A DNA stretch of 64,000 nucleotides, taken from contig OZ245737.1 of NCBI GenBank assembly GCA_965227315.1, forward strand, positions 806,001 through 870,000, written 5' to 3'. The notes under the pieces were generated by a model. It had not been told where the DNA came from. It was given only the letters and a program-made list of their open reading frames with translations, and made no database searches. Below, in pieces: positions 55,866-64,000 of the stretch (position 1 is the first letter of the stretch; every line of letters begins with the position of its first letter). The stretch comes from JANQHS01 sp965227315 (GTDB taxonomy: Bacteria; Bacteroidota; Bacteroidia; Cytophagales; CCMP332). The position numbers and the translations under genes are program-made.

Positions 55866-58310
55866 TCACTCATCACGAATAATATCCGCCGGGTTGGAGA
55901 TCGATGAACGATAGGTTTGTAACCCTATGGTCAACATGACGGAAAGCAGGGTAATACCTATTCCAAGTGCATAATCGGTGAACTGCCAATGAACCCTGAT
56001 CGCATATTCGGATAGCACTTCATTGCTCAAAATAATGCTCAAAGGAAGAGCAACAACCATAGCAAGAACAAAGGGAAGTGCGTATCCCCTGGTCAACAGG
56101 TAGGCAATTGAAAGAGTTGAAGCACCAAGAACCTTCCTTATCCCGATCTCCTTTTCACGCTGCCTGGCAATGAAGCGGATCAGGCCATAGGAGCCAAGCG
56201 CTGCTACGATCAATGCAAGCAATGACAATATTCGAACGATCACGGCCAGGTTTTGATCCGAGCTATATTCTTCGGCCAGAAGATCTTCTAAAAACCTGTA
56301 ATCAAAAACTTTCTCAGGGAACAACTCTTCCCATATTTCGCCGATCTTGACGATTTCTCCCTGCAATTCATCTCCCGCCAGGTTAATTGAAAAATTGGTA
56401 AAGTGTGGAACCCCGATATACATGATCAATGGACCGATCTCCGAGCGGAGCGACTGATAATAAAAATCTGAATAAACCCCGATCACCTTTCCTTCTCTGC
56501 CTTCCATGTTGATCATTTTTCCAATGGCATTTTCAGGGTTTCCCCAATTAAAGTACTCAACAGCGGTTTCATTGATCAGGAAAGCATCAAGATGGTCCGT
56601 ACCCCTACCCTTATCCATGTCTCTTCCGGCGATAATCTGGATCTCGTAGGTTTGAAGAAAGTCGTAGTCTATGGAAATGGAAGGAATGAACTCCACTTCC
56701 TCTGATTCCTTTCCATCATAATCTGTCATCCTGGACACCGCCCCAAGTCCGGGCAGAATCGAAGAAATGGTGACTCCCTTGACCTGAGAAATCTCAGCCA
56801 ACTCTTCCTCAAAAGAATTCATCTTTGATCTGAGTTCGCCTGTAACACCACCAAAAATATTGTTGAGGTTCTGGCTGAAGATCGGTACGGTCATCACGCT
56901 TTTTGTTTCAAAACCCAATGGTTTATCGATCATAAAGTTCAGTTGCCTGAACAGGAGAAAAGATCCTGAGACCAGAAGGATGGAAATCGTGAACTGAACC
57001 CAAAGCAAAAACTGCCTGAAAGGAACTTTCCTGGTCCGGTAAGTCCATCCCTTGTCGGCTTTGAGGTTACTGACTATTTCTGTCGATGAGAGCTGTATTG
57101 CCGGATATATTCCACCTGAAATGGACAGAATAAGAAAAAGAAATATCACCCCGGTAATCGCAAGCGGAGACCAAAGGAATGAGAACCTCAGATCACTCTG
57201 CATCACCTCATTGATACTTGGTATGGCCAGGGCAAACAGAATCAACCCACCGATCAGAGCTGCAAGAAACAGAAGGAAGGATTCACCCATGAATTGAATG
57301 GTCAGTGAGGTTCTGCTGGCCCCCATAGCCTTCTTGAGCGCGACCTCTCTGACCCTCCGAAAGGTTTGGGCCGTACTCAGGCTGATAAAATTTAAAGTTG
57401 CCATCAGCATGGTCACCAATGCAATGAGCCCAAGCAAGGCTAGCGTCTGAATATCGTTTTGGGGCTCAGGATCAAGATGAGCATCCGAAAGCAGGTGGAT
57501 GTCCAGAATAGGCTCTACATAAAAGGACTGTCCGACCTGAAGTTGTTCCGGAGCAAAGTTCTCCAGCAGGAGATCAAGTTTCTTGTTGATCTCTTTTGGT
57601 CTGGCGCCCTTGTTCAAAAGCATATACGTTGCAGAATGGCTTATCACCCAGTTTTGAGCCAAATTCTTTGACATGAATTCATTGGCTTTGTCGTTTTCCA
57701 TCTTGAACATGGCCTCATAGGGCAAGAGCATGGAAAAATGGAGGTGAGATTGGTCCGGAAAATCCTCAACCACTCCAATGACATTCATATTCAATCTGCC
57801 AGCAACCCTGATCACTTTGCCAAGAGCATTTTCACTCCCAAAGTACTTTAAGGCTGTTTCACGGGTCAGCACTACACCAAACGGATCTTTTAAAAAATCA
57901 CTTTCATTTCCCTGAAGACGTTGAATGGTGAAAATGTTCCAAAAGGCAGAGTCCACGAACAATACCCCTTCCTCCTCAAAATCAAGCTTCTCATTATTCT
58001 TGGTGATGGAAATTCCAAGATCGCGCGAATAAACCCTTGAAGAATACTGACACTCCTCTATATTCTCCGCGATCAGGGGCTGAATCGGTGGTGGCACCTG
58101 GGCATAGTGATTCCCACTGGTTGCCTTGTAAATGATCCGGTAGATCCTGTCCGAATTCTCGTTGAACCTGTCGTAGCTGAATTCATTGTCGACATAGACA
58201 ATGACGAAAAAGCAACAACCAAGTCCAATCGACAATCCAATCACGTTGAGAGCAGTAAAAACCCTGTCTCTCCAGTGATTTCTCAACGCGGATTTAAAGA
58301 AAAATTCCAT
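55866..58310 (-). CDS. ABC transporter permease of the FtsX/MacB type, 814 aa
   Basis: The protein has the duplicated layout of large Bacteroidota MacB-type permeases: a transmembrane helix at about 20-42 (VIGLSIGLGCCFFVIVYV), a periplasmic MacB_PCD domain (about 45-250), three helices (about 285-400) with LRRVREVALKKAMGASR-like sequence (FRRVREVALKKAMGAS), then a second helix near 430, a second periplasmic domain, and three C-terminal helices with RQREKEIGIRKVLGAS. Both coupling signatures are intact. These permeases move lipids, peptides or signals with a separate ATPase, not present in this window. Convergent with the D15-type gene with no gap between stops. Confidence 0.9.
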   Translation of the reverse strand: MEFFFKSALRNHWRDRVFTALNVIGLSIGLGCCFFVIVYVDNEFSYDRFNENSDRIYRIIYKATSGNHYAQVPPPIQPLIAENIEECQYSSRVYSRDLGISITKNNEKLDFEEEGVLFVDSAFWNIFTIQRLQGNESDFLKDPFGVVLTRETALKYFGSENALGKVIRVAGRLNMNVIGVVEDFPDQSHLHFSMLLPYEAMFKMENDKANEFMSKNLAQNWVISHSATYMLLNKGARPKEINKKLDLLLENFAPEQLQVGQSFYVEPILDIHLLSDAHLDPEPQNDIQTLALLGLIALVTMLMATLNFISLSTAQTFRRVREVALKKAMGASRTSLTIQFMGESFLLFLAALIGGLILFALAIPSINEVMQSDLRFSFLWSPLAITGVIFLFLILSISGGIYPAIQLSSTEIVSNLKADKGWTYRTRKVPFRQFLLWVQFTISILLVSGSFLLFRQLNFMIDKPLGFETKSVMTVPIFSQNLNNIFGGVTGELRSKMNSFEEELAEISQVKGVTISSILPGLGAVSRMTDYDGKESEEVEFIPSISIDYDFLQTYEIQIIAGRDMDKGRGTDHLDAFLINETAVEYFNWGNPENAIGKMINMEGREGKVIGVYSDFYYQSLRSEIGPLIMYIGVPHFTNFSINLAGDELQGEIVKIGEIWEELFPEKVFDYRFLEDLLAEEYSSDQNLAVIVRILSLLALIVAALGSYGLIRFIARQREKEIGIRKVLGASTLSIAYLLTRGYALPFVLAMVVALPLSIILSNEVLSEYAIRVHWQFTDYALGIGITLLSVMLTIGLQTYRSSISNPADIIRDE

Positions 58311-58425
58311 TTGTGGCTTGGGCTACAAAGAAAATACTGAGTAACTTTTGCACCTTGATTTAAATGATAAAAGGGCTCTTACCCCCATAAGTGGAAAGTC
58401 TACCTTTTTCTGACCAGTTACTAAA

Positions 58426-58674
58426 TTGACCGTACCTAGCAAAACCGAGTTCGATGCCAAAAAAAGGGAACAGAAGATCGATATCCTTTTAAAGATGGGC
58501 TCATATCTGTACTGGAAGCGGGAAGAAGGTTATAATCTCTATCTCTACTCCCTCGGGGATTTCTATGTACAGCTCTGGCTTTCGCGCACAACGGCGAAAA
58601 TCGTGAAGCTGGAGTCATTTTCCTCTGACGATGCCCTGCTCCCATTTGTGGATGACATCGAACTACCCGAATAA
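58426..58674 (+). CDS. Small cytoplasmic protein of unknown function, 82 aa
   Basis: The start is TTG at 58426, preceded by an in-frame TGA four codons upstream. The translation looks like a folded protein (KIDILLKMGSYLYWKREEG, YNLYLYSLGDFYVQLWLS, ending FVDDIELPE) with no signal peptide. It lies between the divergently read permease and the convergent leucine-rich-repeat gene, with 1 base separating its stop from that of the latter. Family not recognised. Confidence 0.62.
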   Translation: MTVPSKTEFDAKKREQKIDILLKMGSYLYWKREEGYNLYLYSLGDFYVQLWLSRTTAKIVKLESFSSDDALLPFVDDIELPE

Positions 58675-58675
58675 A

Positions 58676-59974
58676 CTAACCCTCTTTTTTGAATCGCAGC
58701 AGGGGAAGAACAACCATTCCCCGATCTCTGAAGCTTTGAAGAACATCGATCACCTCAGCAAACCTTGGGTCTTCAGTATCGAAAGGGTTATCCTGAAAAT
58801 AGACCCTCTGGATTTTCTTTAAGTCCAATAAGCAGGAATCGAGGTATTCCATTGAGTTGAAGGACAGGTCCAACTCTTCAAGATCCGCCAGCTGGCAGAT
58901 CTCATTAGAGAAGAACTGAATGTTGTTATGATTCAGATCCAATACCCTCAATTTACCCAGGGATGAGATATTATTGGGGATCTCGGAAAGATGATTGTGG
59001 TGAGCATACAGGAATTCAAGGGAATCACAGAACATTAAGCCCAAAGGCAGTTCGTAGAGCTCGTTGAATGAAAGGTAGATCTTCTTCAGGTTGATCAGCT
59101 TTTCTATACCCTCATCCAGATAGCGTATTTTGTTATAGTAAATATCCAGCTCGGTGAGGTTTGGAAAATCGTATAAATAAGCCGGGTATGTGCTGATCTG
59201 ATTCTTGTAGAGGATCAATCGCTCCAAAGACTGCAGTTGGACCAGCTTATGAGGCAACTCTACGATCCGGTTTTCTGCAAGTACCAATTCCTCAAGGGTC
59301 ATGATCTCGAAGATGGGTTCCGGAACCTTATCTATGTTAGAACGAGCAAGATTCAGAGATCTCAAATTCCTACCATACCATAAGAATTCATATTGTCCGT
59401 GTAATGTATCTCCCATCATGGATAGCTTTTCCAGTCGGAGTATATCCCTACCATTAATCTTTCCCGGCACCATTGGATTATAGTTCATAGAAAGGGATCT
59501 TAATGCTCTCAGCTTCCTGAGTCCTTTTGGAAAGGAAACATGATCTGCATTGTTCAAAAGCAATTGGGAAACAGAGCGATTTTTACGAAAACGATATCTA
59601 CCCTTTGCCGGATCATTGAATGAAAGATTCAGGTATTCGAGCGAGTCAAGCTTAAAGAACCACCGGGGTATTTTTTCGATGCTATTTTCAGCAAGGTTCA
59701 ATCTTTTTAATCGGGTAAACTTTTTCAGTGATCTGGGAATCTCCTTCAGATCTCCGCCGCTGAGATCAAGATAAACTGTGCTGTCCGGGTTGCTTGCCGA
59801 CAGGGCTTCCAGAACCTCAATTTTTCGAATCGAATCCTGCTTTGCCTTTTTTTTCAGGTACAGGGCCCTTCTTTGGGCATCAAGAGAATCCTGGGAGTTG
59901 GAGACCCTATCCTGTGAAAACAGGTTCCCAAGAATAAAAAAGGAGCATAAAGAAAGTAAAACCCTTGCCTGCAT
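58676..59974 (-). CDS. Secreted leucine-rich-repeat protein, 432 aa
   Basis: ATG at 59974 gives the signal peptide MQARVLLSLCSFFILGNLFSQ; a TTG three codons upstream is less likely. After a charged helix rich in Lys and Asp (about 25-50), leucine-rich repeats run from about 60 to 425, with units such as LKRLNLAENSIEKIPRWFFKL, here split at 20 residues, LEYLNLSFN, LEELVLAENRIVELPHKL and LRVLDLNHNNI. There are roughly twelve to fourteen repeats of 22-24 residues in the plant/bacterial 'SDS22-like' style. Such proteins bind other proteins; no partner is evident. No sorting domain or lipobox, so it should be periplasmic. Confidence 0.87.
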   Translation of the reverse strand: MQARVLLSLCSFFILGNLFSQDRVSNSQDSLDAQRRALYLKKKAKQDSIRKIEVLEALSASNPDSTVYLDLSGGDLKEIPRSLKKFTRLKRLNLAENSIEKIPRWFFKLDSLEYLNLSFNDPAKGRYRFRKNRSVSQLLLNNADHVSFPKGLRKLRALRSLSMNYNPMVPGKINGRDILRLEKLSMMGDTLHGQYEFLWYGRNLRSLNLARSNIDKVPEPIFEIMTLEELVLAENRIVELPHKLVQLQSLERLILYKNQISTYPAYLYDFPNLTELDIYYNKIRYLDEGIEKLINLKKIYLSFNELYELPLGLMFCDSLEFLYAHHNHLSEIPNNISSLGKLRVLDLNHNNIQFFSNEICQLADLEELDLSFNSMEYLDSCLLDLKKIQRVYFQDNPFDTEDPRFAEVIDVLQSFRDRGMVVLPLLRFKKEG

Positions 59975-60018
59975 GTAGTCCAAAAAAAGTCCAAGGTCTC
60001 TCAGTAAACAAATCCGAT

Positions 60019-60026
60019 TACTTTTG
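60019..60026 (+). promoter_or_regulatory. -7 box of a Bacteroidota-type promoter
   Basis: TACTTTTG fits TAnnTTTG and lies 20 bases before the methyltransferase ATG at 60047. No clear -33 element was seen. Confidence 0.42.
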
Positions 60027-60046
60027 CGGCTCGATTTTGATGTAGG

Positions 60047-60817
60047 ATGAAAAAGATCATCAGTTATCTGATTAGGTTCGTTCCAAGACCATTTTTACAG
60101 AGAATTAGTCCGATCGGTCTGAAGATCGTTGGGATCTTTTATGCCGGGAACAATGTGGAATGTCCGATCATCGAAAAAAAATACAGGAAATTTCTTCCCT
60201 ATGGAAGGTTGCATCCGAGGGATAATGCCTTGTGTCCCGGAAGTCTGTCGCTTGAAAGGCACCGGCTGCTTTGGTTGTTCCTGAAAAACGAAACCGATTT
60301 TTTCAGCGCCCAAAAGAAATTCCTTCATGTGGCTCCTGAGCAATGCTACCTCAAACCATTCCGTGCATCAAGAAATTTGGAATATATAACCGCGGACATC
60401 GTCTCTCCCCTTGCTGATGTCAAAATGGATCTTCATGATATTCCTTTCGGGGAAAGTGAATTTGATGTTCTCATGGCGAATCATGTTATGGAACATGTTA
60501 AAGATGATCACAGATGCATGAGTGAGATCTATCGTGTGTTAAAGCCGAACGGCTTTGCGATCATGCAGGTACCGATCGATTACAACAACCCAAAAACCGA
60601 GGAGGATCCTAACATCACCGATCCGGCAGAGCGGGAAAGACTTTATTGGCAAAGAGATCATGTTCGCTTGTACGGGCTTGATTATGCGGAAAAGCTCCGT
60701 TCCGTAGGTTTTGACGTCGATGAGATCCCCTATGCAAAAAAACTTGGAGAGGAGGCGATCCGAAGGTATGCCCTTCCGGCTGAAGAAATTATCTACTTCT
60801 GTAGAAAACCCGCTTAA
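60047..60817 (+). CDS. Class I SAM-dependent methyltransferase, 256 aa
   Basis: The fold is recognisable by its motif order: FLHVAPEQCYLKPFR (motif I region, about 102, with Pro-Glu replacing the usual Gly-rich loop), ITADI (acidic end of strand 2, about 124), MDLHDIPFGESEFDVLMANHVMEH, here split, for motif II (about 135-158), and VLKPNGFAIMQVPI for motif III (about 178). The N-terminal 60 residues contain Cys-rich YAGNNVECPIIEKKYRKFLPYG and CPGSLSLERHRLLW. This protein class is common in Bacteroidota and of unknown substrate. Its last 4 bases overlap the end of the convergent glycosyltransferase gene. Confidence 0.87.
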   Translation: MKKIISYLIRFVPRPFLQRISPIGLKIVGIFYAGNNVECPIIEKKYRKFLPYGRLHPRDNALCPGSLSLERHRLLWLFLKNETDFFSAQKKFLHVAPEQCYLKPFRASRNLEYITADIVSPLADVKMDLHDIPFGESEFDVLMANHVMEHVKDDHRCMSEIYRVLKPNGFAIMQVPIDYNNPKTEEDPNITDPAERERLYWQRDHVRLYGLDYAEKLRSVGFDVDEIPYAKKLGEEAIRRYALPAEEIIYFCRKPA

Positions 60818-61776
60818 AGACCGACTCTTTCACCGATCTGGTATTCGCTCTTGTTATTGGAATCCAGGTTGATCAATTCGGCCAGATAACCCGCAAGGAA
60901 GAGTTGGACCCCGACTATGATCCCTACCAAAGCGATATAGAACAGGGGTTGATCGACAATATCCCTGACCTTCAGGCCTTGTGAAATACCATAGATCTTT
61001 TGAAAAATGATGGTGAGACTGATGATAAAACCCACCAGGAAAGAAAGCGAGCCCAAAGTACCAAAGAAATGCATTGGTCTCCTCTTGAACTTGGTGATAA
61101 ACGAAATGGAAAGCAGATCCAAAAATCCATAAACAAATCGCTCCAAGCCAAACTTGGTTGAGCCAAATTTCCTGGCACGATGTTCAACCACCTTTTCCCC
61201 GATCTTTTTGAATCCCTTCCACTTTGCCAGAAAGGGAATATAACGATGCATCTCACCATATACATCTATTGACTGCACCACCTCTAACCTGTAAGCCTTG
61301 AGTCCGCAGTTAAAATCATGGAGTTTTATTCCGGAAAATCCTCTGGCCACCTTATTGAAAAGCTTTGTGGGAATGGTTTTCGTGATCGGGTCAAATCGCT
61401 TTTTCTTCCAGCCGGATACCATGTCATACCCATCCTTTCGGATCATCCTGTATAATTCAGGGATCTCGTCAGGGCTGTCCTGCATATCGGCATCCATGGT
61501 GATCACCACGTTCCCGGTACAGACTTTGAAACCTTCGTTCAAAGCAGCCGACTTGCCATAATTTCTTCTGAATTTTATTCCCTTGATATTGGGATCCTGT
61601 TCCGCCTGCTGCCGAATCACTTCCCATGACCTGTCCTCACTCCCGTCATCAACGAGAATGATCTCGTAGGCCAGGCCATTTTCGGAAAGCACACGCTTAT
61701 TCCAGGCGATCAGTTCAGGAAGGCTTTCCTCCTCGTTATACAAGGGAACAACAATGGAGATATCAGGATTCGGCAT
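60814..61776 (-). CDS. Family 2 glycosyltransferase with two C-terminal membrane helices, 320 aa
   Basis: The GT-A fold motifs are intact: ISIVVPLYNEEESLPEL (about 5-21), VDDGSEDRSW (about 42), GKSAALNEGF (about 75), and MDADMQDSPDEIP (DxD, about 95). Two transmembrane segments follow (about 235-262, 270-300), as in the DPM1/GtrB/ArnC subgroup, which transfers sugars to polyprenyl phosphate at the membrane. It is followed on the same strand by nothing and preceded by the two DUF4199 genes and the dihydroorotase-like gene, an arrangement common in Bacteroidota. Acceptor and sugar unknown. Confidence 0.9.
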   Translation of the reverse strand: MPNPDISIVVPLYNEEESLPELIAWNKRVLSENGLAYEIILVDDGSEDRSWEVIRQQAEQDPNIKGIKFRRNYGKSAALNEGFKVCTGNVVITMDADMQDSPDEIPELYRMIRKDGYDMVSGWKKKRFDPITKTIPTKLFNKVARGFSGIKLHDFNCGLKAYRLEVVQSIDVYGEMHRYIPFLAKWKGFKKIGEKVVEHRARKFGSTKFGLERFVYGFLDLLSISFITKFKRRPMHFFGTLGSLSFLVGFIISLTIIFQKIYGISQGLKVRDIVDQPLFYIALVGIIVGVQLFLAGYLAELINLDSNNKSEYQIGERVGL

Positions 61777-62319
61777 CTATATGTCTCTCTCCTGCTCTTT
61801 TCTTTTCACAATAGCACCGACGATCAGAGCGACGATCCCGTAGAAGACCCAAGCGATGAAATACCCCTTGATCATTCCCAGTGCCGTAAATCGGTCATAG
61901 GTATCCTGCTCTGCCTGGTCCAATGCCTCATCTATAGCATCATCCGGGGTATCAAATCTTTCCATAAGAGCTTCCGTATTGTCCAATGAAGCCTGCACTA
62001 TGACATCCACCGCACCAGGATCGATCACAACGAAGAGCAAAAGATTGAAAAGTGTGCCGATCAGGCCAGCGACGGCCAGTATCCCAAAAGAGTAGATGAA
62101 AGCATTCTTGAAGGAAATATAACCCCCCAGTGCTTTCCGGTTCCGGACCGAAAAAACAAATACCATGGCAAAGGAAAAAACGAGGATAAAGGCCAGGTAT
62201 TTAAGACTGGCAAAGGCAGTCACATCAACGATGTATGACAACAATCCTATGATCACGCTCAAGAGACCAAAAATGGCTCCATCCTTGATGATCTGTTTCA
62301 TTGAATCATTTGACTCCAT
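61777..62319 (-). CDS. DUF4199-type membrane protein, about 180 aa
   Basis: ATG at 62319 gives MESNDSMKQII; a TTG twelve codons upstream is the only longer option. Four hydrophobic segments are visible: about 15-30, 37-55, 75-98 and 155-172. An acidic stretch between the third and fourth (DDAIDEALDQAEQDTYDRF) lies outside the membrane. This is the usual DUF4199 topology, a family restricted mostly to Bacteroidota with unknown function. It overlaps the preceding DUF4199 gene by 14 bases and starts one base before the glycosyltransferase start. Confidence 0.83.
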   Translation of the reverse strand: MESNDSMKQIIKDGAIFGLLSVIIGLLSYIVDVTAFASLKYLAFILVFSFAMVFVFSVRNRKALGGYISFKNAFIYSFGILAVAGLIGTLFNLLLFVVIDPGAVDVIVQASLDNTEALMERFDTPDDAIDEALDQAEQDTYDRFTALGMIKGYFIAWVFYGIVALIVGAIVKRKEQERDI

Positions 62320-62857
62320 GGCTATTTTTTTTACGAAAGTAATTGGGCAGAGCAAAAAATAAAAGCATGAACAAAATGGTAAAAGGAAACCCGATGAGAA
62401 CTTTTTTGATCAGATCATCCATTAGGATCACTCCTACCCCTGTTTTCTCAAGGTTTTGCCTGGCCAATGCAAACTCTTCTTCCCCCGAGAACCGAATGTA
62501 GACCTCCTTGTTGCTTTCCAAAAATTCCATGGCCTCAAGCAAATAGGAATCCACCGTTCCCGGAAATGCCTTGAGGAAAAGCGAAAAGATCATCAGATAA
62601 AGAAGGGGGCCTGTAATGGCAATACCCAATCCAAAAACGCCCATTTCCAGGATCTTTCGTTTCCCCAGAGTAGAATAATGAAAATGAGCAATGCTACCGC
62701 CGACCACAAATGGAACAAAGAGCGCCTGAAGAGGACTGTATTGCCGCCCCAGCGGATTGAACCCAAGAAAATAGGTGCCAAAGAGAATAACAGCGTAAAC
62801 AAGGGCCCCCACCAGGGAGTATGCCAAAATGGTCTTAAACAGGTTTTGGCTTTTCAA
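62306..62857 (-). CDS. DUF4199-like membrane protein, 183 aa
   Basis: The start is TTG at 62857, five bases after the stop of the dihydroorotase-like gene; no ATG precedes the first membrane segment. Hydrophobic segments at about 9-28, 45-60, 73-95 and 150-168, with a soluble stretch between the last two, match the neighbouring DUF4199 protein, and the two may be paralogues. Overlap with the next gene by 14 bases suggests translational coupling. Function unknown. Confidence 0.78.
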   Translation of the reverse strand: MKSQNLFKTILAYSLVGALVYAVILFGTYFLGFNPLGRQYSPLQALFVPFVVGGSIAHFHYSTLGKRKILEMGVFGLGIAITGPLLYLMIFSLFLKAFPGTVDSYLLEAMEFLESNKEVYIRFSGEEEFALARQNLEKTGVGVILMDDLIKKVLIGFPFTILFMLLFFALPNYFRKKNSHGVK

Positions 62858-62862
62858 TGGCT

Positions 62863-64000
62863 TTAGAGATTGGATTTTAGGCCATTGATCGTTCCCAACA
62901 GTCTGGCATGAAATTCTGATCCTGCAAACGGATCATCATACTCATGCCCCCTGGTACCGGAATACTCCCAGGTGAATCGATTTTGAAATATGGTCAGCTC
63001 TGCGTTCTCATCCTTCTCGATGATTGGCATATCCAACCCAAGGATCCTGGCAGGGCCAAGAGAAAAGAGCTCAGCTATTTTGACCTTTTTCAGGTCCTGC
63101 GATGTGCTGGTCCAAAAAGAAGGGAAACATGTTTCCAGTGTCCTTCCACCAAAGGAAGCAAGATCAAATTCCAGATCCCGGGATTCCGAATCCTGTGGAG
63201 AATGAGCCGAACTGATCGCATCGATGGTTCCGTCTTCGGCGAATCTTGAAAGTCCCCTGATCGTCTTTTTCGATCTTAAGGGAGGGTCTAGCTTGTACCT
63301 AGTGGCATATCCTTCAAGATGACTCTCATCCAGACAGAAAAGATATGCGGGAACATCACAGCTCACCTTTAAGCCCTCGGATTTGGCCCTCTTAATAAGC
63401 CTCAGGCCCTCAAGAGTACTCAGCTTGGGAAAATGCACCCTGCCTCCATTCATTCTGAGCAGGTCAAGATCTCTTCTGATATGGACGGTCTCTGCTTCCT
63501 CTGAGAACCCCTTCATGCCAAGTTTGGTACTGATCAACCCCTCGTTGACCTGAGCTCCACGTGATAGTTCCGGGTCCTTGGTCTGGCTAAAGATCGTAGC
63601 TTCACGATCATTCAAATATCTCAATCCATTTGCGAACATTTCAGGATCTGCCTTTTGCCTTCCATCAATGAAGCCAACTGCTCCAGCTGTTAAGAGATCC
63701 TGAAGATCATTTAGCCGCTCATCCTGAAAATCCTGAGATAAGGCAGCCAGAGGGTGGACATGTATGCCAAAAGATCTCCCCTTCTCGATCAGGCTCAATA
63801 TCAGATCTCTTGATTGAATGATCGGATCGGTAAACGGAAGTGTAACCAATCGCGTAAACCCACCTTTTGAAGCCAGCTCAAAGGTTTTGGCGATGCTTTC
63901 CTTGAACTCATAGCCGGGATCATTGATCCTGACATTCATGTCGATCCAACCCGGGCTGAGGCAAAGGCCCTTTTCGGCAATGACCTTGCCTTTCTTTTTA
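62863..64000 (-). CDS. Dihydroorotase-like protein lacking the metal-binding HxH, 5' end outside the window
   Basis: The frame is open to the right edge beyond the ATG at 63939; the twenty extra codons read KGKVIAEKGLCLSPGWIDMN, the normal beginning of a dihydroorotase core. The catalytic signature PGfiDxHvHxRxPG is here PGWIDMNVRINDPG, so both histidines of HxH are replaced (Asn, Arg). Later, the usual TDHAPH is SSAHSPQ. The protein therefore probably does not bind the zinc pair and may be a structural partner, as non-catalytic dihydroorotase-like proteins are for aspartate carbamoyltransferase in some bacteria. Visible 378 residues; about 40 more are expected upstream. First visible gene of the cluster with DUF4199 and glycosyltransferase genes. 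Confidence 0.85.
   Translation of the reverse strand, partial: KKKGKVIAEKGLCLSPGWIDMNVRINDPGYEFKESIAKTFELASKGGFTRLVTLPFTDPIIQSRDLILSLIEKGRSFGIHVHPLAALSQDFQDERLNDLQDLLTAGAVGFIDGRQKADPEMFANGLRYLNDREATIFSQTKDPELSRGAQVNEGLISTKLGMKGFSEEAETVHIRRDLDLLRMNGGRVHFPKLSTLEGLRLIKRAKSEGLKVSCDVPAYLFCLDESHLEGYATRYKLDPPLRSKKTIRGLSRFAEDGTIDAISSAHSPQDSESRDLEFDLASFGGRTLETCFPSFWTSTSQDLKKVKIAELFSLGPARILGLDMPIIEKDENAELTIFQNRFTWEYSGTRGHEYDDPFAGSEFHARLLGTINGLKSNL

Overview
The window is chromosomal DNA from a Bacteroidota bacterium, probably a marine or environmental member of the Cytophagales/Flavobacteriia/Saprospiria type. The evidence is type IX secretion C-terminal sorting domains on two secreted proteins, TonB-dependent receptors, an HmuY-type lipoprotein, a DUF4199 pair, -7 boxes of the TAnnTTTG kind, and a general lack of strong Shine-Dalgarno sequences. 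The rank below phylum cannot be settled from this sequence.

Region 1 (1-30 kb) is the accessory part and the most interesting. It holds a Tc (ABC-type) toxin locus on the minus strand: a 3' truncated TcA-like gene at the left edge, a complete 3256-residue TcA-like gene, a 2396-residue fused TcB/TcC (SpvB-FG-GAP-RHS) gene 11 bases downstream, and, 1 base after that, a small lipoprotein gene. The variable C-terminus of the TcB/TcC protein is a complete zinc peptidase of family M15 (SxHxxGxAxD and DxPHF motifs), the fold of VanY and phage L-alanyl-D-glutamate endolysins. Its substrate would be peptidoglycan. The coupled lipoprotein is therefore a candidate periplasmic immunity protein, and the locus reads as an antibacterial Tc toxin rather than an insecticidal one. 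Downstream of the lipoprotein lies an 86-codon headless gene fragment flanked by two 43-bp imperfect repeats, which looks like a scar of an earlier effector/immunity set. The two TcA genes share a conserved upstream block with a Bacteroidota-type promoter, and both carry a large beta-propeller-like insertion. Between the two TcA units sits a three-gene operon (membrane protein, M19 dipeptidase-like protein, membrane protein).

Region 2 (28-33 kb) has a lipoprotein gene, a GIY-YIG nuclease gene broken by a nonsense codon, tRNA-Asp(GTC) with two copies of its 3' end each associated with hairpins, and a secreted sorting-domain protein with an Omp28/thioredoxin-like CxxC segment. Region 3 (33-39 kb) has a thioredoxin-domain (DUF255) lipoprotein and a likely copper-uptake cluster: a CxxxC protein, a Met/His-rich YtkA-like lipoprotein, and a TonB-dependent receptor with a CxxxM motif like that of OprC. 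Region 4 (39-44 kb) is one 1704-residue sorting-domain surface protein built of 173-residue repeats.

Region 5 (44-49 kb) is a two-gene NAD-linked formate dehydrogenase. Region 6 (49-54 kb) is a heme-uptake pair (HmuY-like lipoprotein and receptor) with a divergent AraC regulator, then an LpxL-type acyltransferase. Region 7 (54-60 kb) has two outer-membrane barrel genes, an FtsX/MacB-type permease, a small unknown gene and a leucine-rich-repeat protein. Region 8 (60-64 kb) is core-genome-like: a methyltransferase, a GT2 glycosyltransferase, two DUF4199 proteins and a dihydroorotase-like protein whose metal-binding HxH is lost; it runs off the right edge.
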